From Ganoderma boninense (lineage: Eukaryota > Basidiomycota > Agaricomycetes > Polyporales > Polyporaceae), in assembly GCA_002900995.3 (NCBI GenBank), contig CM035305.1, positions 62,001-126,000 on the forward strand: a stretch of DNA of 64,000 nt. The letters run 5' to 3'. Positions within the stretch are counted from its first letter, which is position 1, and each line of letters opens with the position of its first letter. A program made the position numbers and the translations under genes. Under the pieces are notes generated by a model. The model saw nothing but the letters and a program-made list of their open reading frames with translations, ran no database searches and was not told the DNA's origin. Positions 1-12,767 of this stretch are shown piece after piece.

Positions 1-1808
1 GGGGCTCGGTGCGAGCGAGTCGATGTATGCGCCGGCTCTTCGGGCGTAAAGCCGTCTGTAATGGAGCCAGGACCGGTGAACGAAGTCTGCACAATCATGC
101 AAGGTTGAGTGCGAAAATCTGGAGGGAAAACCATGTCTGGAAGCGCACCTTCTCGAGGAATGAACGCCGGAGTAGGCCTGCAGCGAAGTCATCCTCGGGC
201 ACCACGGTAAAATAGAATAAAAACGCAGGAAAATGATTGGCGACGATGACCCGGTCACAACCTCTGCAAAAGATAAGCTCAGTACCCAAAGATGATACAC
301 GGAGGAATCGTCGCTCCTCAAGGTTGGTAAATCATACGTCTAGCTAATCCAAAGGATACAGAGATGGCCTACCACGGTGTTGGACCAGTCGCCGTCAAGC
401 TTTTGCATGCCGTACAGAATTCCACTAAGCCCGCGCGCCGCACGCCGCAAAGTCCTGGTGACGAGAACGGAATGTTAGCATGCAGAAAAGCGATGAGCCG
501 GAGGGATGTATCATGCGCAGACATGTGCCGCTTCTAAAATCCTGCGTTGGCTCTGCAAGCGATCAGCCATCCAGACCACCAGGCTCTCGTCCTCTTCAGA
601 GCGGATGGCAGACGTTGCGGCCAGAAGCGGGAGACCTCAGACAGTGGATTCTAAAAAGTCAGCCTGTCTGGTCTCCTGTGGTCCAATCCTAGGGTATGCG
701 TCTTAACGCACTGAGCTGCTTGACGAATTGGCGGACGGTGTAGAGGGTAGGCCTGCGATTCGACTCGGCGATTGCGCTTCAACACCAATGAGTAGGGAGG
801 GCAGAGGGATCCCATTCGAAGGTCATAGAGGGAATGTAAATGATCGCAGCGAGCAAGTTCCAAGTCCGAGCAGTCGACCACATTACGGTAACAAGCCTGA
901 GTGCGGAGAGAGAGAGAGAGAGAGAGGGCGTATTCGACCAGTACAGGCGAGACAGTTGGGACGCACCGCCACCAAGGAGAGCCCCCAATTAAGCGCTCGA
1001 CCCTCGCAGAAACTCCACTACTGACCTCTCGCCACTGTCTCAGTCTCTGCGTCCCGGCCATTTTATGCATCCACTGGGCTTGCGCATCTGAAATGGCCTG
1101 CCTCGGGGAGGGGTTCGTGCACATGCTATGCACCTTGACAACGAAAATTGCCTCAGCCATATATATCTTCACTCCCTCCGACTCTGCGACTACCCCGCCA
1201 ACTTGCGTTTTTCGAGGTGTCTTTTGTCTTAGTTCATGTTCATCTGAGATTTCTGATCTCACTATGCCCTACAGGAAGGCATCTTCGCTCACAATACGTC
1301 CGGCATCTATCATGGCCGTGAGGTCGAAGAGCAGTGCGCTTCGGCATGAGCAGTGGATATGTCTTTGCTTGCCCAGGGAATCTCGCTTCGCTGCCACTCG
1401 GTTCTGATGAGCAAGGTACGCCAATTTGTTGCTACATGCCTCAAGCATTGCATCGGCATTTCCTGCAGTCACGGTACATACCCAGGTGTCTCAGGATGCG
1501 TCAGTGTAAGCGCATAGTGCTCTACGAGGAGAGGCCGAAGGTCATGGCAACGTACCAAGCATTTCTGCTTTGATACATGGCACGAGTTTCCGTCGCTCGA
1601 ATAAATCTATATATGGTATATATACGTACCCAGTACCCTGAGGCGTCCATTCCCACGGGGACTTGTGCTGGCATCCACCATCATCAACTCCTACTGCTCA
1701 CCGTTGTATCCTATCCGCCATGTCCTTCCCCATCCAACCGAGCATACATGTGACGAGAGGCGCTGTGAGGCCCTGTAAGTTTAAGACTGTCAGCATACAT
1801 CATGCGTC
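1..1808. other. no gene recognised
   Basis: Only short, overlapping, unconvincing open frames occur here on both strands, with no domain motif and no run of phased exons. A short GA microsatellite lies inside. An AT-rich TATA-like stretch near 1607-1626 precedes the coiled-coil gene that starts at 1809 and could belong to its promoter. Confidence 0.5.
905..928. repeat. GA dinucleotide microsatellite
   Basis: About eleven consecutive GA units. It is a simple-sequence tract and the apparent Arg-Glu-rich frames across it are compositional. Confidence 0.9.
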
Positions 1809-2373
1809 ATGTCTTATCGGGGAATCGCAGCGACTGGTAACCGAGGGCCCGGCACGTATACAGGAGGACTTCTGGAGGAGGAGGACTCTGATATCAAAGT
1901 CAATGTACCCCTCAGCTGTGAGTCTTTCTCTTTATGTACTCGAGATGAGGCTGAATGGGGAAAACACAGTGTTGAACAAGCTACGATTGGCTCTGCGAGA
2001 AGAACAAGCGGAGTCAGCACGGAAGGACGAACAAATCACCAACTTGCACACCCTGCTTCGTACGAAGAACCAGCCAGAGCGACCGCTCTCAGCCAACGAC
2101 AGCGATTCCACGGAGAACCAGTGTCTCCACACTCTGTTGGAGTTGACGCGCACGTCGGTGGATTTCTACCACAAACGAAGTGGGGAGTTGGAGAAGGTCC
2201 TCATCCCTCTCCTCGACCCTGATAGCCAGCGATGGCACTTTCCATACGCTAATACGCAGAACTACGTCGTCGAGTGCATTGAAGGCTTGATGTATCTCAA
2301 GATCACTGGCCTTTCGCCTGGTAGGTTCCTTGATGTAGTGCTGCCGGAGCAATCTTCTGTCATCCAATCGTAG
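1809..2373 (+). CDS. small coiled-coil hypothetical protein
   Basis: Function unknown. Exon 1 (1809-1917) starts at ATG and ends at a GTGAGT donor. A 52-nt intron (1918-1969) leads to exon 2 from 1970, and the reading phase is kept across the junction. The first ~36 residues are Gly/Glu/Asp-rich. Exon 2 opens with a heptad-like Leu/Glu/Arg helix (residues ~37-75), then a second helical, Leu-rich segment and a motif WHFPYANTQNY. The frame can end at 2373. Alternatively it can splice at a GTAGGT donor (2321) across a 53-nt intron into another open exon from 2374, so the C-terminus is uncertain. No family is recognised. The intron size matches other genes in the window, which favours a real gene. 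Confidence 0.5.
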
Positions 2374-5300
2374 TGCTCAACCATCGACCTTGTATCATTT
2401 TGCGTACCACCATTGCCCTCCTACTTTCGCAGCAGCTGTTGATGTACGATATTTCTACGTTGGCATTCGCTCGGACTTGCCTCCTCCCACCTCACGTCGC
2501 TCCGGATAGTTTGCTTTGGATATCATATTTGATTGATAGATGCGTTCCGAATTTGCCGGTCCCCTGTAAATTCCCTCCCATATGTGCATTGTCCGCGGAT
2601 TGCTTGAATCAGACATAGCTGGTGGGGGAGCTTCATCACAAGAACTTGAAGGCCAATTAGCTCTAGCCGCCGGCGTTGAATATAGATTCAATAGCAGCCG
2701 CGTAAGCGACTGCGACAATGTTTTTGCCTAACGTTCAATATTCTCATCCCCTAGCCCTTCCCATCTCATTCAGACTCCTAGCGACAAAACGTTTTTTCTC
2801 ATGTCTAGAAGTCCGGTTGCATCTTCCTCGGGCAGTCAGCACGGAGTGTCTGGAATCCACGACCATCAGGGATGTCGGAACTGGGGTGGATCAAGCTTGG
2901 CACAGTATATCACGTGTTGCAAAGTGCAGGACCTGTTGTTGGTATGGTTCTCACGGTTCGTGTCTCCAGGTAGCTTTGGCAAAGATTGTGAGACAGGCGG
3001 CCCTCTCCTGAGCTCCCTTCGCTCACTCTGTATGTCTTCTATCCCGACATGTGTCGCACGAGGCTAATGGAGTTTTCTGCTCTAAACCCTCCGTGGAGTG
3101 ACACTCCTTTTGGAGGTGAACAACGTCTAGGCTCAGACTGGCGGGACGGGTGGGCTCCCTCCGTCCTAGGTCACAGACGCAGAGAGCCAGACGTGAGCCG
3201 GAAGGCCATGGCCAAGTGAGTATAGCACAGTATTGCATGGATGGAGCGTAAGCTGACATTGACGTCAGGCGTAGCGACGACGCCCCAATGTTTAGACGTG
3301 GGTGCTATGTCCCGCCGAACTCATCAGTTAGGGTCGACGAGGCAAGGACGATGCGCACTAAGCACATAGCCGTGTTGACTGAGCTGCTATCTGTTCTTGA
3401 CCGTCTCCCTCTCCGCCGTTGATCCCTAGGAAAGAATCGTGCCACACGGACCGTCCGTGTTGGAACAATATTGGGGACTTCCACTCGTTGTCTGCCCACT
3501 ATTCCCGGCGCGCGGTGCACGCGCAACGACGGTAAGCAACGTCTTCGACCAAGTCAAGGCCAAGCACGACTGTCGATGACTCATCCCGAAAGCTCGGAGC
3601 ATCCCAGACGAGTGGTCACTTTTTACGCCAACAGCTTTGTCCGCAAGTTTGGTCGTCTTCCCGTCCCCCGGTGCGTGCTTCGCTGTCGTCTTGATCCCAT
3701 TTCGCTCTCATTGAGTTTCCTCCCATCGACGCGGACAATCTTCATCTGCGAGCTGGATTTAGGACTAATAGGGGGTCTAGCTTGTCTTCTGGAGATCGAC
3801 TGTCTCACGCTCTTCGCCTGGACGACATTCGGAAGGTCTGTGTTTGTTGCAATGGTTAATCTGCCCAACTTTGACTCGGCGAAAGCGTTTTGGTAGGAAC
3901 ATCAAAAACGAGAGCTCAAATCTCAAGGACAAGTAATCAAAAAGTCTCATGGGTCGAATTCCATGTTTCCATCCGTAGTCAACACGAACCGTTTCAACTG
4001 TACCCCAGGAGCTCCTCGCCGAACCTACGGCGATATACCCCGCCATGCTGCTCTCCGGTGACGATTCTTCATTTAGTAGCTGATTGAGCCGGGTCCTAGC
4101 AGTCACTGCATCCTCACTGCCTACAGGTGCACAGCCTGTACCACGCGATGTTTAGGAAGATATTGTGGATATCAGGAGAGAAGGTGAGAGCGGGAATATT
4201 TACTTTGTGTCAAGAACAAGACCAGACACTGAAGAATCGCCAGTAATACGCCGGCAAGAGGGCAAGCATTGCTATCCTATCCGGTTCAATATTGGTCTGA
4301 TCGACCATGTGCTCCCGTAGGCTTCGCTGAGACGATTCAAACGCGAAGACTATCTAGAGGCACAACGTCCTCGTATTGCCATAGGACCCGGAGCTGCGTC
4401 GATGGAGTTCATTCGATCTCGCCTGTCCCACCGTGCGCACGAGTCACGCGGCCCGGTGAGCCCGGACTCGCAGCCTAACCCTGAACGGAGGAGGTGCGGG
4501 AAGAGCGCGGGACATGCAACAGCGTACGTTGGCCACAGAATGCCATGATTTCATGGGCTGACGGTGTTCTGTTGTACACTCTACATGGACTTCCTAAGTG
4601 GGTAGGATCGAAGTCCTTGAGTGTGCAGTCTCCTGGGGGATGTGGGGTGGAGGCGGAACCTGACAAGTGGGGCGCGCTCGTCAGACCACGAGCAAGGCCC
4701 TGACCGGCGGATGTCAAGGTCCATGATGGGCGGATCACGAAAGCCGCGCGTGATGAGCAGCATGCTTGTGGTCCTTGTGCAAGGGTGGGATGGAAAGAAT
4801 GTGCACTAGGGCTTGATATTGGACGACGACAGCAACAAGAATTCCGTAATGGTCTTTCAACCTCCTCATGCCCTAACTGACAGTGGGGAGCGGAAGACCA
4901 GCGGCGCGACCTGCATTGCACGCACTTGTGGACGTCAGCGCGACGGTCGAGGTTCGAGCAGATATAATATGCTCAATCGCATCCACGTCGATCCGTCGGC
5001 CCTTTCTGGGGGGCGCATCGCCTGCGTCCTGCGAACATCTCCAAACGTTCGCGGGCTTCCCAGCCCCGTCACCAGTGGATTGGTTGGTTCAGTTTCGGAT
5101 CGTTTTGCCTCGCGCAGAATTGCCCACGCAACGAGCGTATGTGGATAGGCACATGCGATGACGGCCAGCGATGGAGACGACCTCGAGAAGGGCGATGTTG
5201 GTCTACAATCGGGGACCGCAGGTACGCTCAATTGAAATTATATATGCCTGGACCCGTCCTCCTAATCGGTTCGTGTCCATCCCAGTGTCGAACCATGACC

Positions 5301-5517
5301 ATTGATGAGGAGGGAGAAAACGAAATGATTCAGCTGGCCTGTTCACGAGGCAAGTTGATTTCGTGTGAGTCGCCTGCCGTGCGTGAGCTTTACTGGGAGG
5401 ATAATTTAAGGGGCCCTTCGCAACCTTACGGCGACCTTGTTTTCGCAGCGGTTTTCACATACTCTTCGCATCCCCACTCTCCTTGCGCCCTTCCATCGCC
5501 TCCACCCACTGAACACT
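2374..5517. other. no gene recognised
   Basis: Scattered short frames of biased composition on both strands. No domain motif or phased exon chain was found. A third exon of the preceding gene could extend from 2374 to about 2618. Confidence 0.45.
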
Positions 5518-6030
5518 ATGGCTCATATTGAAGTGTCTCCCGAGGACTTCGAAGCACGTTTTGATAGCCATCCGGACTGTCCTGACACTAACGTTGCATA
5601 GGTCCTTGCTTCTATCCTGAAGGACGGTGCAGGAAGGCGTCGCTTGTTTACGTGTAGAGAGCTCCTCGACGTAAGACGATGGTTTTGACATCTCTGAAGA
5701 CTAGGCTCACATATCCCTAGACCCTCCAACATGTCGGTTTCTCTTCGGAGTTGAAGGGGCGGATGAGTTACAACAGCAAGATGATCCTGGTTTTTAAGGT
5801 ACGCGGCGATATTCTTTACTGTGGCTTCTTTTGCCGACCATTTCAAGCGGGGTGACAAGGGCCGTACTGTGGTCTCATATGCTCGACAGGACGAGTACGT
5901 TTCGCGCTTGTCATCCCGGACATATACTAACACTTTCGTAGATTGAAGCGGCAGCTGTTCGCGCTCTTCAATTGGGCCAAAGGCACGTTTGTAGAACGTC
6001 CTCACTTGTAACAATGATTTGTGGCTTGCG
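5518..6030 (+). CDS. possible small spliced gene, unknown function
   Basis: Weak call. An ATG at 5518 follows a CT-rich stretch. The first frame meets an in-frame TAG at 5599-5601, but the TAG is preceded by CTAAC, a plausible branch point, so it may be the end of an intron starting at the GTGTCT near 5533. Downstream pieces 5602-5670, 5721-5798 and from about 5941 are bounded by GT..AG signals and read as short basic, Leu-rich segments. Exon joining is tentative, and no family is recognised. Confidence 0.25.
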
Positions 6031-7743
6031 CGTGAGCGTGCCCTAGGTCTGAGCAATGTTTCGTCCCCATCCCCACCCTTTTAGACGAATTCTCTCATTT
6101 CACCCTTGACGAATAGCCTGCTAACGTTTGCCTGACCTCGACTGTGCATCCTGCGCGCCATCGCTTCCTGACCCATCAAGTTTGTTTTCCGCCGCGTCCC
6201 CGCACAACCTAGCGCTCCATGACCTCGTCGTGATGACTTGTCCGTGGACGGTGTAGGTTCCACCCGCAGCTGCGGTAGTCCTTCTAGCCCCTCTAGCTCA
6301 CTCCGACCATCCTTAGTTCGCACAGGTGTAGCCTCTTCCAGCTAACTGCAAAGACACAGCGCTTTCCGGCCCCGCGCGCGCCGAGTGGGGTGGCATGTCT
6401 GGCCACCTCCCCGAAACAGTGAGGGACGAATTTTGGGAGACAATGTTGCAGATACATGACGAACATACATACTGATGAAATTATGCACGCCTCCGCATTC
6501 GCCTGGTGCACGATCTTGGCGCGCCTAGCCCTACTATTTCGGGTGGGGTGGCCAAACATGCCACGTCCCACCCGAGCAGCCGGAACGCGCTATGTTTTGC
6601 AGTTAGCTGTCATCTTTACCGCTGCCCATGCTTCTAGACCTGAAGCAACAGAAGAAGCATTTTGAGTGCTCCGCCGAGCCACCAACGACAATCGCCATCG
6701 GCTCCTAGGCGCAAACGGTCTGGATTCTGTGACGACTACCGTCTAGCATAAGTTCTCAGGTGGCCAGAGACTTCTATTGCTGCATCTCGCGCGCGCAGTC
6801 GCGTTCCTCACACCTCAGGCTCTTCGCTTCTCGAATGGGCTTGCTATCCCGTCATAACGGGTTACGCGCGTCCTCTTGTTCAGCTTGAATCTGCTATCCT
6901 GACATTCGTCACTGCTTCTTGTGCGCGCGCGCATCGCCGTGTCGCAGACCTTGGGCCATTAGACTCGTTTCTGTCCCCTGCGTCCGGCGCAGTCTTTCCA
7001 ACACATGGGATGAGCTGAGCGCCTTAGTGACTGTCGCATATTGCCCCAGAACTCGTTTCAGACCTGTGCGCGTCCTTCCGGCGTACCTGCTTCGCACGAC
7101 CCGGCGATGACGATCACCCAATCCACATGAGAACGGACAATGCTCCTATTTATATCTCGGTAGCGTAAGACTGCTGCGGAAGGCCGTTGCACGAGGTATC
7201 TGGTAGGCAAGAAGACGGCGGCGATGTTCCCTTTGCCGTATTCATCTCCAAGAACGGCACACCGTAAACCAGACCTGCGAGAGTCCTATCGCATGTGTTC
7301 AAGCTGACACCGGCACGGAGGGGAGGGCTCACCGGTCACGAGACAGACATTGTGACAACGATGGTGGCGAGCAGGTTCCAGTGAGGCCCACATTCTAAAC
7401 CACCCGCCCCGTAGGCTCTTGCAACTCCATGCCGTTCGAGGGCGTGGCAGCCTTGCCCTACGATGGCCATCACAAGGAGCCCATCCTGGCCTAGACGGGG
7501 AGCTCAATGACCGAAACCCTTGCGGCGAAGTCTCTCACATTGGGTAAACAAGCACAGAGAAGTCAGTGTCCATCCCTTGGACAGAAATGTGGCGGATCTC
7601 CCCTTGACTCAATAGGACAATAGCATGACCATAGAGGCTTATATTACGCAACCTATTGTGTGAATGGTCGGTGCATTCTCGAGCAATGCTCACTATTATA
7701 TGACCCATGAAGCGGTGTCTGTTTCCGATATTTCAATAACATG
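6031..7743. other. no gene recognised
   Basis: No convincing coding region, RNA gene or repeat was seen. The right part is the 3' flank of the kinase gene, which is transcribed leftwards. Confidence 0.45.
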
Positions 7744-10052
7744 TCAAGCTTCATATCCTAAGTTGATACAATACATGAGTAGAGGGGGTAAAATGAGGCA
7801 AAGACCCCCGAGCCAAAACACGTACGGAAACCCAGTCCTTGGCTGGGCAAGATTTGGTGCATGCATAGATGCCACCGTGTTTTGCAGGACTATCGGTATG
7901 CTGACGTCAGACCCGAGCTCGGTGGCCGTCCATTGCTCGGATTCAGATTGGGAACTGATGCTTGATCCATCATGGAGCCAGGGATGAAGCAACGCGTTAC
8001 TGGCCGACGGACGACTGGTCGGATCTGGAGCGAGTAATTTTCCTATCAAGTCCTTCGCTGCAGGCATACGTGAGTAAGGTTTGTCCATGCCTTCACGAAG
8101 AACAACATGGCCTACCGTCAGGATCTGTAGCCTCAAGGAGTCGATTCCATCTCACGGATCTGGCTGTCATCGCGGGAGTAAACTCTTCGCTCCGCTGAAG
8201 TCGTTGAAATGGTGATTGGCCAGACAACCTGTTGGAGATTAGCCGCCGTCTACATGACCGAGAGAAAGATGCCCACATTACGAAGATCATCACCCCGACT
8301 GCCCAGCTGTCCACTTTGACGTCATAGTTCTTTTCTGTTCGAAAGAGATTCTCGACGATCTCGGGTGCCATGTAGTCCGGGGTACCACATACGGTCTGCG
8401 ACAGAGATTATTAACAGCTTCCGGCCGCGGTGATGAATACTTACGCGTAATTGGGTTCCTCCCGTAACAATCTTAGCAAGCCCGAAGTCGGTGAGCTTGA
8501 CCCAGATCGGCTGCCTAGACGCTATCAAGACGTTCTACTAGTACATGAGCTAGGATTACACGATCCTAAGAGGGAAAAGTTCTTTACCCCTGGTTTTATG
8601 TCACGATGCACGATACCGATGTCGTGAAGGTACTAATCGTTCATCGTTGTCAGTGGTTTCAGACGCAATAGCCAAATCCAACGTGCACCTACCGCCAAAG
8701 CATTGCAGATCTGTTGCGCCACAATCTTGGAGTCGTAGTGACCTAGACAGAGCATCAATCTTCAAGTCCAGCAACGTCCACAGGACGCGACCCACCTAGA
8801 TGCCTTTCCCGAACGATAAGGTCTTGCAACGAGCCTTCTCGCATAAGTTCCATAACGATATCTACCAAGACATTAGTAGTAGCACAATGCACGATTCGGC
8901 AAAACTTACGCATCTCTGAGCCCTCGTCAAAGATGTCAGTCAGTCTGACTATATTGGGCTAGATGTATAACAACCGTAGTCATTGATATGTTGCCCTTAT
9001 AGAGCAACATGGTACTTACGTGGTCAACGGATCTGAGGATCTCGGCTTCCCGTTCGATAGGATCCTGTTCCCTCTCTGCAGCAGGCCTGAGGCCCTTGGG
9101 TTTTCCCATGATCTTCACCGCGTGCCATTCCTTGGTATCGACATTTCTCGTGGAGTACACGACCCCGTATCCTCCCTGACCGATTCTGTATTAAACATAA
9201 GCTTGAGCAGTCGACAGTAAAGAGGTTAATGAGGATATTACCTTTTCATGAATCGATAAGACGCGAAAACCTTGGCCGCAGACACTTCAATTGAATCATA
9301 CCGAGTAGCCCATGAATGCGTCCACGTACCGACGTAGGAAGTACGTCATCGTACTGAAGAGCTGCCGGCAGTCCAGGTCAGAGCAAATATCGACTCTCTT
9401 GAGTGCGCGTACCAAACCACACGAGCATCTTGCTCGGACCAACGAGCGCCCGGACTTTCAGCGTGCTTTGATGGTATAATCGGTACCTTAGGCGAGACTG
9501 TTTGCACATACTGTTTATCTACAATAATGGACATAGGGGTCAGCGTGATACGACCAGGGGAAAAGCAAACAGTATACCATCCCGCCATGCTTTCCGAGGA
9601 AAACAACATAGGTCCGAACAGGAGACAACTCTTGAGCTTGCGCCCTCTTGATGCGACAGCTGATACCTATCTCAGATGAAGTTAAACACGGAGATTATAA
9701 ACTCGTGAGTCGGCGGCGGACGCAAATACTCACCATCAAAAAGCCCAGGAATTTGAAGGCTACAGTCCGGACTGCTTCCAATTGTGATATCGTCGTGGTG
9801 GAGGTACTTCTCGAGCATGACATTCTGGTAAGAGAACCGAAGCCGTCCGTAGTGACGCATATTGTGGTCGCACTGTAGATGGAGACATCGAAGTTAAATA
9901 GATCGTTCACCGCTCCCTCACAATAGCAGGCTTTCGGACAATGTGCAACATACCGTGGAAGGAGCTTCCCCAGGAAAAACTATTGTGTCAGGGGCGATGC
10001 TCGCGGGAGTGAGCACAAAGCACTCTTCAGACCGATCCACCCCGCAGCTCGC
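7744..10052 (-). CDS. FHA-domain Ser/Thr protein kinase (Cds1/Chk2-like)
   Basis: Predicted ATP-dependent Ser/Thr kinase of the CAMK group. An N-terminal FHA-like fold would bind phosphothreonine peptides, as in the DNA-damage checkpoint kinases Cds1, Rad53 and Chk2. The kinase domain is resolved as nine phased exons: 9185-9020, 8958-8910, 8861-8796, 8742-8693, 8632-8588, 8534-8445, 8395-8277, 8228-8116 and 8057-7744. They carry in order the Gly-rich loop ([10 protein letters not shown]), the VAIK-type lysine (HAVKIM), the alpha-C glutamate, the catalytic loop HRDIKPGN, DFG, the APE motif ([10 protein letters not shown]), [14 protein letters not shown] and a terminal [22 protein letters not shown] segment. 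All catalytic residues are present, so an active kinase is expected. Exons 9954-10052 and 9734-9872 precede it; the latter reads [15 protein letters not shown], the start of an FHA domain. Exon joins between 9733 and 9186 and the true start beyond 10052 are unresolved. The exact checkpoint orthology is inference. Confidence 0.85.
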
Positions 10053-10436
10053 CTGAAACAAACAATCATTCAGTTGTGAGTCTCGTCCGTGAGCTCACAG
10101 CCAAGTCCACGTCACAAGTTCTGTGCTACCCTGCACCTGTATATAACATGCTAGCATGCCGGTGAGGTATACCTAGGGTCTGACGAAGATGTATACTTCG
10201 CGCGACGTTCAGGGCGCACAATGTCTTTGGCAGACGTCCGTCAGCACCAGCATCGTGCGAGCTCTCAACCTAACCGATGAGGGGCCCGCAAGATAGTGAC
10301 CCGATATCGTCTTGAAAGAGACGTCAACCTTATCTTATGCATTATTCCTGTGCTTACCGAGCGCAACGGTCCCCATGGACGATGATGCCGAAGTCCCTGA
10401 GCGATGAATGCATAGCGTGCCAGCCAAAAACAGCGG

Positions 10437-10985
10437 GCGCTTGAGATGCCATACTGGGAGTCCGGAGATGGCAGGAGATGCCCGGGATTGGCTGATGGTC
10501 TGCCGGCGTTCCCACGTCCCCCGCTGCCCGGCCTGCTGCCCAGTGCCACCCAGGTGCCACCTCCTCCCTGCCTTCTTCCGCCTTGAGGCCGTGGTTCGCT
10601 TGAGGACCAACGCTCCCACCCATCGCCCGCTGTGTCCGACGACGATAGCTAGCCCATTGCGACCCGTCTAGGCTGGTCCTGCCCATGCACCGCGTGCGGC
10701 CAGCCAGCGAGTCCTCGGGCGGTGCTGGAGTCGGTGCTGGCAGCGCTGTCGTGTGCTGTGGTGCGCTCTCTCCCCGCCCCTCCCGTCGCGTCGTCGCCCC
10801 TCAACCCAGCACCCCCGCCTCCTCTCCTCCCCGCTCCCTCTCCCGCTCGCGACGTCGTCCGCGCAGCCAGTCCTGGCCTCTGATTTCTCGCCGTCCGATC
10901 GCCGTCCGACCCTCCTGGGCCCGCCTTCTCGCCTGGGATCCCCGGTAAGTACCCATCACATCGTTTGCAGGGCGCCTGGTTGATA
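10437..10985 (+). repeat. dispersed repeat family A, copy 1
   Basis: GC-rich element beginning GGCGCTTGAGATGCCA, with a pyrimidine-rich second half and a splice-donor-like CCGGTAAGT near its end. It matches the copies at 14757, 19825, 38526, 45096, 49921 and 61611 almost base for base up to about 10945, then diverges. It lies between the kinase 5' end and the gene at 11.5 kb, in the same orientation as the latter. Confidence 0.9.
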
Positions 10986-11520
10986 AGTTTTTTTGTCCTT
11001 CCAAGGGAACAATCTCGGCCTGACTTCAGTCCGATGTTTGCTGGATTGGGTTCTACCCCTCCCGCATGTGCGAAGCTCTGATCCTGCTTGCCCAGAACTT
11101 TCCAGTGAGTTCTCGCTGTCTTTTCATGTCATTGTTCTTGGTTTCCCGCGAAGACAATGCTATCGTGTTCATTTTTCCGCTGGTGAGTCGGTTCGCTCCC
11201 GCGTAACATTGATGTCCTTGGCATACCCATGCGGGTTCGTTTGTATCGCTCCATGGAACATTGCCAGCGTCTTTGTGTGGGCATTTGGGTTTAATACTCT
11301 CCGAATCGCGTCCAGCTCTCTCATTGTTTCATTCCGTTGCGCAGACAGTGCCATCTCAAAGGGCACATCTGATACGAATGCGTCGCACATCGAAGAACCA
11401 CAAGCCCGTCCGAGCGTTGTCTGGACGGCGCAAAGTATTGTTCCCCTTCTCCTCCCGTCCGAGGTTCTTTTTGGGTGAGCTCATTTCCATGCGATGTGGT
11501 GCCACCTCTCACCCCTCCAG

Positions 11521-11993
11521 TCTCCCGACGTCGTCTTCGCGCGTCCAAGAAGGTCAAGGCTCTCGTGGAATATATCTCGAAGCTTCAGCAATGCACGTCC
11601 GACGACCTATGGGACTACCACCATCCCACGCTTATGCCTGAGGTAAGCACAGACGCTCTGCACCATTCATGGGTTGACATTGTCGTCGCGCCCGGCCCAG
11701 CTTTCTTCTCTGCAGTTATGTGCAAAGCTGGACGATGAAGGCGCCTTCCACTCGGTGGCACTGGAACGCATGCGCAGGCTCAGTCTGTTGACAGACCGGA
11801 TAATGTTGACCCTAAGTCATTTGCCCCCGGGTTTGACCATGGACGGGTAAGTGTCTGTTACTTGATTTGATCGTCTTCAGTTTTCTTGAGCAACAACGGT
11901 CCATGTAGAGTCACCCTTTCGGCCCATCAGGTAGCCACCTTCTGCGCAAAACGTGCTTCCAAAGGAGATATCGCACGCGTCGCCCTCTCTTAA
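11521..11993 (+). CDS. small hypothetical protein, 5' end unresolved
   Basis: Function unknown. Three well-phased exons are visible: one ending at 11642 (GTAAGC donor), 11716-11846, and 11909-11993 ending in TAA. The introns are 73 and 62 nt. The product is basic and helical: a Lys/Arg-rich start (RASKKVKALVEYISKLQQ), then DDLWDYHHPTLMPE, then a Leu/Arg helix and VTLSAHQVATFCAKRASKGD. No known domain is recognised. The initiator ATG was not located; upstream exons could lie in 11.2-11.5 kb or even in the adjacent family A copy. Phase agreement over two introns makes a real gene likely. Confidence 0.5.
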
Positions 11994-12767
11994 GGGAAGC
12001 TGTTGACGCCTGGCGGTTCCTTGATGATCTCCAGCTTTGTGCCTGTATCGCAACGCAGTGTATACCGTATTTTGAACATCACGATGTCACTGCGGTCCTT
12101 TGATTGTCTTCTGCTGTGCTTAGCTTGCCTGCAATCGCTGGTCGTCGAGACTGTCGTCAACACGGGCTTGGGCATGAAGGGCACGGCGCGGGGGCTGTTG
12201 GCGGCAGGTGCATGTATTTGACACCTAGCCGGCAACGTACGAAGCGAACGGGTGCTCAGCGCAAAGCGACCGTATGGATGCGCAATGTGGCGGAATGCTG
12301 AGAGTGTTACCACGGGGCAGATCTCCGCCCATTGAAAGGCTCTCCTCGGCTCCCTTCCCGCCAGCGGCCGGATGTCGCTCCATATGTATATATTCACTGC
12401 CTCCGCGCGATCCGTCGTAGGATTTAGATCTCCCTACCATCCTTGCACGGGCACCCCGAGGACAGATCTGTGCATCAGGATGTGTGAAGAGGCAAGTTGA
12501 ATTGGCGCGCCCTACGCGACGATGACGACCAACAATGTCCGCACGGAATTCAGACTCATTCTCGTCACATTCCCGATAGGTGCTCCGTTTACGTTGTATA
12601 TCTCTCCGACATTGATTCCCGTGGACAATCCTCTGACGTTTCCTGCCTTTCCTCCAGCAGCCCTGTTTTTAAACCCCACCGACTCTCCAGGCTCTCCATC
12701 AGTCCCTCCCCAGCTCACTTCCCCCGTTTGCTTGATCTCCTTTGCGGCCTTACTCATTGTTCCCGCC
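11994..12767. other. intergenic, probable promoter of the methyltransferase gene
   Basis: No separate gene recognised. An open frame from 12522 runs in phase into the methyltransferase start at 12768, but its Pro/Ser-rich content looks like CT-rich 5' leader rather than protein. Confidence 0.45.

Noticed and set aside
901..1024. Arg-Glu repeat peptides over the GA microsatellite
   Set aside because: Direct translation of a dinucleotide repeat, open in several frames.
4475..4921. 148-codon minus-strand frame rich in Ser, Cys, Pro and Arg
   Set aside because: Overlapping open frames on both strands, no homology cues and no phased neighbours.
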